64,000 nucleotides of DNA from Haplosporangium gracile (lineage: Eukaryota > Mortierellomycota > Mortierellomycetes > Mortierellales > Mortierellaceae): the NCBI GenBank assembly GCA_015499985.1, contig JAAAUF010000029.1:1-64000 (forward strand), written 5' to 3'. Position 1 is the first letter of the stretch, and every line of letters begins with the position of its first letter. Below are positions 56,850-64,000 of the stretch, one piece after another. Below the pieces are notes generated by a model. The model ran no database searches and was not told the DNA's origin. It worked only from the letters and a program-made list of their open reading frames with translations. The translations under genes were made by a program, and so were the position numbers.

Positions 56850-59826
56850 CACGAGTCTTTTCATATCCTCGCTTGGCTCGCCAACTAAAACAAAGTGCCA
56901 CCCTCGTTCTCTTTTTGTTTGTTTTCTTTGTTATTGTTGTTGGCAGCGAGAAAGGGAGGGCTGATGGTCAAGTGGGAAAAGAGGGCGGAGGAAGAGCAAA
57001 CTCCTAGACGACGCGAATGTTTGTTGGTCTCTGATCACTAATTACAGCATAAACAAGAGTCCTAAATCACGAAACCATAGTTGATTACATGGTGATCGTT
57101 GTGGTTAGTTTCCTGCTACTCTCTCTCACACACACTTGCTGCCTTGCTCCCTTCTCCCCATTTTTTGTCTGCCTCATTCTTTTCTCTCTCTTTTCTCTTT
57201 TTGACGCGGTCAAGGATCTTGACAGGCTCATTGTACTCGCTTTTGCCACCCAACAAGGCTCCTTCCTTCTCTACCTACTCCTCTAAGATTTGAAAGAAGA
57301 AAAAGAGAGAGAGAGCGAGGAAGTGTTTCATGTTTATCCTCAACCCGTTCTAAAAAAAAAAAAAAAAAAAAAAGATGTGCAATGGGTTCTCTCGCTCCTC
57401 TCACATAAAAAGCAATATTTTCTCTATCCCGTTAGTCCGTACCCCTCTTGTGATCCCTTCTTCCCATTCAGACTTTCCTTTCCCCCGTTCATTTCAGTTC
57501 ATTTTTACATGTGGTGAAACATTTTGTCGGAAGCACGGTATAGAAAACCATTGACTTCATAGTAGTCATAAAAGGGTAAAGGAACAAAAGAATAATAAAA
57601 GCACGGTGTGTATTTTCCGCGTTTCTTTTCCTTGGAATTTTTTATTTCTAGCTCCGTGTAGCACTTCCTATTTCTCACTTGGTACTCTTTTTCCCTTTCC
57701 CTTTCCCTTCCTTTGCGTCGTACTTTTCTTGCTCTCTCTCTCTCTTTCTTCTACTTTCTTTTGTGCAGCAAGTAACCTCCCTCTCCGCGCGCTTTCCGCT
57801 GGTCTGGACTCGCTCCGTGCCAATATTTTGTTGATGCTGCATTAACAAAAGAGAACACTAACAACAACATCCTCTTACCCTCTTACCCTTTTACCCCCGA
57901 GAATGTTTACGCAAAGAAAAGAAAAAGAGAGAAAAGAGTAAATAATGTGCATGAACTGCATTGAATTAGATTGGACTCCCTCTCACTTTTTTCTTCTCCT
58001 TTTTGTTCATTCGTTTGGCCGTGCATGGATGGATGGGCGACTTGCGTTTTGTTGTCATTGTTGTTGTGATTGCTGTCGTTCAATGGGAGTCGACACAAAA
58101 GGAGAATTGGTCCCGACGTTGTGTGTCTTGGCTCGAGGGTATGCATGTCCTGCGTCACCTCCATTGGACGAAAAGGAAAAAAAAAGAATGCGACCACCAA
58201 AAATTTTGTGTGCTTGTTTGTTCAGGCACCCTACATAGGGGGGCATGCATCAAACAAAAGAAGAAAGGAGAGAACGCACTGTGGTAATGGAGAGTAGAAG
58301 AAAAAGATAACACACAAGGATGTGCCACCTTCCTTTCTGCCCTCTCCTCCCTTCTCTCCCGTGTGTCTTGTCTGTCGTTTTGTCCTTTCCGTCGATCCCA
58401 AAAACAGAAAAGGGGATCATCTATCTGGCGGAAGTACTCTTTTGCTTTTCTCTTGGTGTACTGCGTCAGTTTGCCTGCCTTGTACCTTGTTTAATTGGAG
58501 GGAGGGGGGGACTTTTCCCTCCTTTCTTTTTTGACAATTCAGCCTAAACGGAATGAATGACACGAACAAAATAACAAAAAAAGGAATGTGAATGGAAATA
58601 CGTGACAAAAAAAATCAACGCAATACGCCTGTGCCGCTTGTTTGTCTTTCCACTCCCAATCTTGTAGTTTTTTTTTAGCTCCCTGTATACTAAAAAGGAA
58701 GAGAAGGGAAAGGAGGGGAAGAAAAAGGTGTAGTGACCAACCAATCAACCAGCCAACCATCCTGTTACCCCCGTCCTTCAAAAAATGCGTTGATATCAGT
58801 TCCCTCTGCTTTCTCTCTTACTCCCGCCCGCCGCCCTTCCCCTCGCTTTTTTTTGAGTATTGTGGTTTTCTTTTCGTCGTAGTTACTCTTCTTTTTTTTT
58901 ATGATGTTTTGCTTGTCCCCGCTACACTTTTTATGCTTCTCTGTTTCTTCTCTATCCTCCCCTCTCTCTCATTGCCTCTTTGTGCAACCCTTCCTCTCCC
59001 CTTTCTGATGACCGTTTTTGATGCATTCCACAGAAAACACAAAGGAAAGGTTACGAAGAGAAGGAACAGAAGACGGAATAAAAAACCATTCGTCATTCTC
59101 ATCGCCAGTCAGTTTAGGTCTGTTATATTCTGCTCTGTTGTTGTAAGGGCCTAACCACCCGCCTTGCTATTCCACTTCTTTCCTCCCTTCGCGTTGTGTG
59201 TCTTTGTGGGTGATTGATTTACATGGATAATGGACATTGTCGTTGTTTGTTGTTGATTCGCCCTTTTCATTGAGGATCTTGTTACTGCAAACCTTTTGGT
59301 TATCCTCTTTTCTTTTTTTTCTCGTTCGGCACGACGTGATGTCGGCTTTTTTCTTACTTCCCAGCTTGTTAGATCGAAATAAGCGTTACGTGCGTTGTTG
59401 TCTCTTATCATTGTTTGCCGAGAGTGTGCCCGAGATAGATGGAATCGCCGAAATAGTTAGAATGCTCGAGCCAAAAAAAAAAAAAAATCTCGAGCGAAGA
59501 GAAGAATTTGTCTGTTCATGCCGATGTATGCAAAATAAATATAAAAATAAAGATAAATTTGAGTGCATGCAAAGAATGGGGGCAAGAGGGGGTTGCAGAA
59601 GCGATTTTTTTTTCTCTCGTACAAAGTGTTGCATCCGATGCACGAAAGAATCAGGCAAAGCGACGGGGGTTATATGTGGTATGTGGTACGTATGTATGTA
59701 TCTCAAAGCGCAAACAAATGTTGCATGGAGCAATCAAATTAGTGATCAATGATGGTGGTAGTGATGAGAGAATCGAGGAAATAATCCAATGAGCGCGTTG
59801 TTGTGTTGATTACTGATTACTGATTG

Positions 59827-59889
59827 GATCAGAGACGCGTCGCAGTCACTCGTCGCGTCTGGGGTGGTCGTGATCCCTCATCTCTGATC
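59827..59889. repeat. Nested short inverted repeats
   Basis: An inner hairpin pairs agacgcgtcg (59833-59842) with cgtcgcgtct (59851-59860) at nine of ten positions. An outer pair is gatcagag (59827-59834) and ctctgatc (59882-59889). The two stems share two bases, so they would compete or stack. Confidence 0.6.
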
Positions 59890-61459
59890 GTGATTGATCA
59901 AATTGCCTTTTGAAACTCTTTTGACATCAAACAAAAATGGCTCAGACAATTTACACGCCCCTGCGTTGGGAACCGTACTGAGCAAACAGCAGCAGAGCAG
60001 CCCGATAGTAACGTATAGATTATGGATATCCATCTCACCAGGGAGTATTGAGAGCAAAAGTGAGGAGAGAGTCAAGGAGCGAACGAGGAATACATCCTAT
60101 CGTTCTTTGGGCTCCCTGGTTTATGTGGCAATCATGTACGATGAACAAAAAAGGGTTCTCGTCGCCCTTGATAAAAATACACGGCTATTGTTATTATGCT
60201 TCTTTGTTGTTTTTGCAATGTTGCTGCTGATATTTATGCTTCATGCTTCCTGCAAAGTATATGTATGTGTCGTCCTTTCGGTCTCATTGATGGATACCTA
60301 CTGCTGCCGGCTGATGCCTCTTTGAGGCAATGTTGTACATGTTGTTTCTTTTTCGCGCGCGTGCAATATTTTTTTGTCATGCCCCTCTCTGTTGGTTGGT
60401 TCTTCATATCGCCGTTTATCTCGTACTTTCGTCTTGCTTGTTTGCACACCAGGCTGTCTGTCGCTTCGCCCGTCTTGTTGTGCCTTTGTTGTGCCTTTGT
60501 TGTTTATTCTGCTTCCCTCTCTTTTCTTCCCTCCCTCCCTTCGTTACCACTCCCTCTGTTTGTGGACTTTTTTTCTTCATCATTGCGCTTATGCTTGTCT
60601 AGATGCATGTGTTCCATTGCATAGCAGCTGGCCTTGCCTTTTCCTTCCCTTCAGTCTTTTGTGTTCCGATGGTCGTCTTCTTGCATGATGGGCCAAGAAT
60701 GTTGCTCTTGCTTTTTTGTTGTTGTTGTTGTTGATGTCAGCAATAAGCAAAGTCAAGAGAGAAGGAAAAAAAAAAGAAAGGGTACCTCCAATCACCAGCA
60801 AACACCCAAGTGCGCGCGTAAAAACTAGCCCAATGAGAAAAGAAATACTAATGGACGATTGACAAAAAATAGATAGACATGCGGCGAGGGAAAAGAAAAA
60901 AGAAGCGCAATGACCAAAGCCAGATGCAGGATGCAGGCAAAGCAGCAGCAGCAGCTAGCTGAAGAAAAAGCAGCCCGTTCCCTTTGTGTGATTGCCGGTG
61001 TTTTTTTTATTTGTCTCTTTGGAGCATCACCCCTTTCTTTTAGGCGGGATGTCTTTCTGTGTGTGTGTGTGTATGTGTGTTTTGCTGTACTTACTTTACG
61101 TTTCTAACATATTCGCAGGTTTACAAAGGGCACGAAAAGAGTAACCACCACACAACGCGTGTGCATTAATCCGCGGTGCTTTTCTTCTCGTAACTTCCCG
61201 TTTCTAGAAAAAAAAAAATGCCACTCATGTTCAAAATACGCACGAAGAAAGGAAAAAGAAAAAGAGCGAATGAAATAACTATAAAAAGAAATATAGAAAA
61301 TGAAATAGAGTTGCCTTAGTCCAGTCATCCATTGCTCTAGGTTATTTGTCCATTTCTCTCCCTTTTTCTGTTTTCATGGCGCATTTCAATCTGCCCCGAC
61401 AACGCGGCTTGCATCCTTTGGCTTGCTTTGTTTCTTTGTCCATTTATCCATCTGTTCTG

Positions 61460-61490
<31 letters not shown>
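61460..61490. repeat. CT dinucleotide microsatellite
   Basis: About fifteen CT units, followed by degenerate gtctctgtct text. Confidence 0.9.
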
Positions 61491-61496
<6 letters not shown>

Positions 61497-62468
61497 GTCT
61501 CTCTGTCTGTCTATCTGTCGTTTATATTTTTTCTTTTGTTTTCTGCGTGTTGATATGTGCTTGCCCCTGATTTCTTTTTTTTTTCCTCCTATATCTGTCC
61601 CTCTGTCTCTCTGTTCTGGCCCATTGCGCTGTATCTCGTTTTGTTATCCTCTTTCTGTGAGAACCAAACGAGGAAAAAAAAAGGGAGCCAGAAAAAAGAG
61701 AGAGGCAGAGGGAATAGACAGAAATAAACGAAAAAGGGAGGCGAACATGAGGGTAAACTAGGTGCAACAACAAGCAACAGATGCATAGAATCTAGCCTTC
61801 GGTTATTTGTTTGTTCGTTATCTCAGAATAGGACAGACTAGAACAGTGAGAAGAAAGGGTTGCACGTTGCTCTTGAGAACAAAAAAAAAGATGAGAAGTA
61901 AGTGCGGGGGGTAAGAGACAAATAAAAAAGAAGAGCAAGAGAAAAAGAGCGAGGGAAGAGAGAAGAGAGGAAGAGAGAGGGAGAGAAAGCACGGCATTCA
62001 GTCTCCACCGAGCGAGTCCATGGCCAATGGCATCCCTCTGAAGGAACCCAAGGCAATGCTTCTTACCCTCGACACCCTTGTGTCTGTTTGTTTGCAATAT
62101 ACCCTTGTTTGTTATTCTATTTTGATGCTCATTGTATTGCTCAGTTGTGTCCGTCCTCATGCTCATACACCTATCCCATGTCGATGGCTTCTTTTTTTCC
62201 TTTTTACGAAATAAAAAAAAAAATGGCAGTGGTGGCCTTTAGTTGTTTAGTTGTTCAAAATGCTTTGCCTACACCCATATATACCCTATTGCCCATCAAT
62301 CTATTGCCCAATGCCCACTAACATTTGACTCCATTCAGTACTGTCATTGCTTACCTCCAACTCTTAGCATTAGTATTTCCTTATCAACACTCATAAACTC
62401 GCAGGCTTCTTCCTCCACACCTATCCATTCATCGTCGACATGTTCCCATAGATCTATGCTTATACTCA

Positions 62469-63008
62469 ATGACAAACTGTCGATACATTCACATATCGCA
62501 GCACACCTCCTTCTCTCATAAAAAAATCCTCTCCCCCTTCCCTTTCCTTTTTTTTTCTTTCCGTTCATCCCCCCTTTTCTCTCCTTTCGTTTTCTCTCTT
62601 TTCTCTCTTTTGTTCTTCATTCTCGCGCGCATTCGCTTCTCTCTCTCTTCTTGTACGTACATCTGGCTATTCAGTTGTCAGTCTCCATTCACCCACCCAC
62701 TGACCCCCGCAGCTCAATTCGATTTGATTCAATTCGATTCGCTATTCACTCTTCTTTCGTCTTCTGCCTCTCTTCCTCACCCCCTCTTTTTTTGCTTTCT
62801 TTTACTTCCCTCTAGTTCACTTGTTCACATTGACATCTACATTACTCAAACTACGTCCGAAGCGGCTCTCCGTTCCAACCCCGGCTCTACATTTCCTCTC
62901 GCGTTTCTGATCCAGGTTCCCCTCCTCATTTTTTCTCGCCTTCACTTCTCCTTGCAAACTGACATCTTTTCAACTGCTTCGTGCAAGAACAGAAAACGTC
63001 TTTCTCTA

Positions 63009-63047
<39 letters not shown>

Positions 63048-63820
63048 TGCTCTCTTGCTCTCGTCCTATCGTCCTCCTGCTCCCTCAATCTCTTACAAAT
63101 CCAGGTCCCACATCCTATCCCGTTCTCGTCCAACCAACCAGTCAACCAGTCAACCAGCCATTGAGCCAACCCAACCCACCCAGCATCCAGATCCTATTGA
63201 CCCCGTCGATCAAGAAAAACAACAGTACGACCCATCCAAGAAAACCACCAACCCTTCTTTCCTTCCTTTGTAACTCGTGTAAGCACATAAGCATCATCAT
63301 ACCTTTGCTTTCTTGTTAATATCGCCACTCTTTTATCTCCCCGTTTACCCCTCTTCTGTCTCCATCGCAAGAGTAAGTGGTGTATAAGAACATATTCAAT
63401 TACGAAAACGAGAAACTTTTTACTCGAGGACATTATTTAAGCTAGTACTTTTATCTCTCTTCCTTTTCAACCATTGTCTTCTTTCCTTCTTTCTTTCTTC
63501 TTTCGTTCTTGCTTTTTTTCTCTTCTTCCCTCATTCATTTTATTCCTTCTTCACTCGACACTGTTTGCTCTCTTCTTCCTATTATTCTCTTCTTTCTCTT
63601 CTACTTCTTCACCTCTCTTTCCCCTTCATCCTTGTCCTTGCTCCCTTGCACCTCATTATACATATTCCTTCCCTGCACCCCTCCCGTCCCCTTCAATTTC
63701 TTCCTTCTTTCTTTCACCACCATCACCTCCTCGCCTTCTGCCGGTTTCTCTTCTGAGCCCCTCCTGTCGATTTCGAGTGCGACGATTACTATTGTTACTC
63801 CTACGACGCGCTTCCTGTGA
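62469..63820 (+). promoter_or_regulatory. CT-rich probable promoter and leader of a gene beyond the right edge
   Basis: The plus strand is strongly CT-rich for over 1 kb and contains a TCTG tetranucleotide run (63009-63038). Such leaders precede most genes in this window on the sense strand. A GTGAGT donor-like site follows at about 63818, which could end a non-coding first exon. No coding start is assigned. Confidence 0.35.
63009..63038. repeat. TCTG tetranucleotide microsatellite
   Basis: About seven perfect ctgt units followed by a short tctctctc run. Confidence 0.9.
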
Positions 63821-64000
63821 GTTTGTACCCCCATTCCACAAACCATGTTCCGTTTATTTTTCTCCTTCCTCCTTTTTTGAATCGAGTACTATTTGTTTTT
63901 GTCCTCCTCGAACATTCGCTGCTGGTAACTGTCTCTTGATTACCTACGTGAAGAAGAATGCAACGCCCTTTTTTTATTTTTTCTCTTTCTACGCCCTTCG

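Larger units (their letters stand above)
53967..64000. other. 10-kb right end without a supportable protein gene
   Basis: Immediately upstream of the seven-TM gene (53990-54680) the plus strand is GA-rich, giving a CT-rich sense leader. Further right, CT-rich plus-strand sequence dominates (57100-57280, 57600-57770, 58320-58540, 60380-60600, 62520-63820), interrupted by short A/G-rich blocks. A T-tract plus cag at about 54990-55011 looks like an acceptor before a 45-codon frame ending at 55149; this is weak. A 74-codon ATG frame at 56439-56663 (minus) has no domain. Inverted repeats lie at 56752-56849 and 59827-59889. The stretch could be regulatory, non-coding transcribed, or old non-genic DNA. 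Confidence 0.4.

Overview
This window looks like a draft-assembly segment of an early-diverging fungus, most likely a Mortierella-type species (Mortierellomycota). That placement is an inference. It rests on intron-rich genes with clean GT-AG splice sites (introns mostly about 50-460 nt), near-balanced base composition, long Gln/His/Ser/Asn/Asp low-complexity tracts, an AreA-type GATA factor, the fungal/animal methyltransferase-kelch fusion TYW4, and an SMG8-type NMD factor that budding yeast lacks. There is a 10-N gap at 15956-15965. No rRNA, tRNA, CRISPR array or intact transposon was recognised. Gene models were built by hand from splice sites and reading-frame phase.

Left part (1-24 kb). 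A decayed gene of unknown family (1014-2517, minus) is followed by a PB1-UBA protein resembling a p62/NBR1 selective-autophagy receptor (2972-6088, minus). Next is an eight-exon SMG8 homologue (7686-10730, minus) that stops well short of the family's usual C terminus. It is divergent from a membrane-anchored PDI-family thioredoxin protein (11619-13767, plus). Then come a frameshifted unrecognised gene (14599-15528, plus), a small disordered protein (16610-17230, minus), the wybutosine enzyme TYW4 (17861-20448, minus) and a TMEM198/DUF4203-like membrane protein (21565-23706, plus).

Middle (24-45 kb). An AreA/NIT2-like GATA factor has a 1.47-kb first intron (24253-29314, plus). A five-exon minus-strand gene (29737-33581) encodes two widely separated C2H2 zinc-finger pairs, with a 47-nt intron whose retention would remove the second pair. 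After a gene-poor stretch come an OPT-family oligopeptide transporter with a one-base frameshift and a nonsense codon at an exon end (38291-41638, minus) and a predicted pseudokinase fused to ankyrin repeats (42176-44581, minus).

Right part (45-64 kb). ARL1, a Golgi small GTPase with a 4-nt first coding exon (49611-51196, plus), converges on an unrecognised seven-TM protein (51884-53966, minus). The last 10 kb have no supportable protein gene but carry a 28-bp-arm inverted repeat and CT-rich tracts that look like the leader of a gene beyond the right edge.

Functional links are loose. Autophagy, NMD, ER redox folding, tRNA modification, nitrogen regulation with peptide uptake, and Golgi traffic are all represented, but nothing indicates a cluster. 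A recurrent feature is a CT-rich sense-strand leader upstream of most start codons. Several coding regions carry single-base indels, so base quality should be checked before calling pseudogenes.
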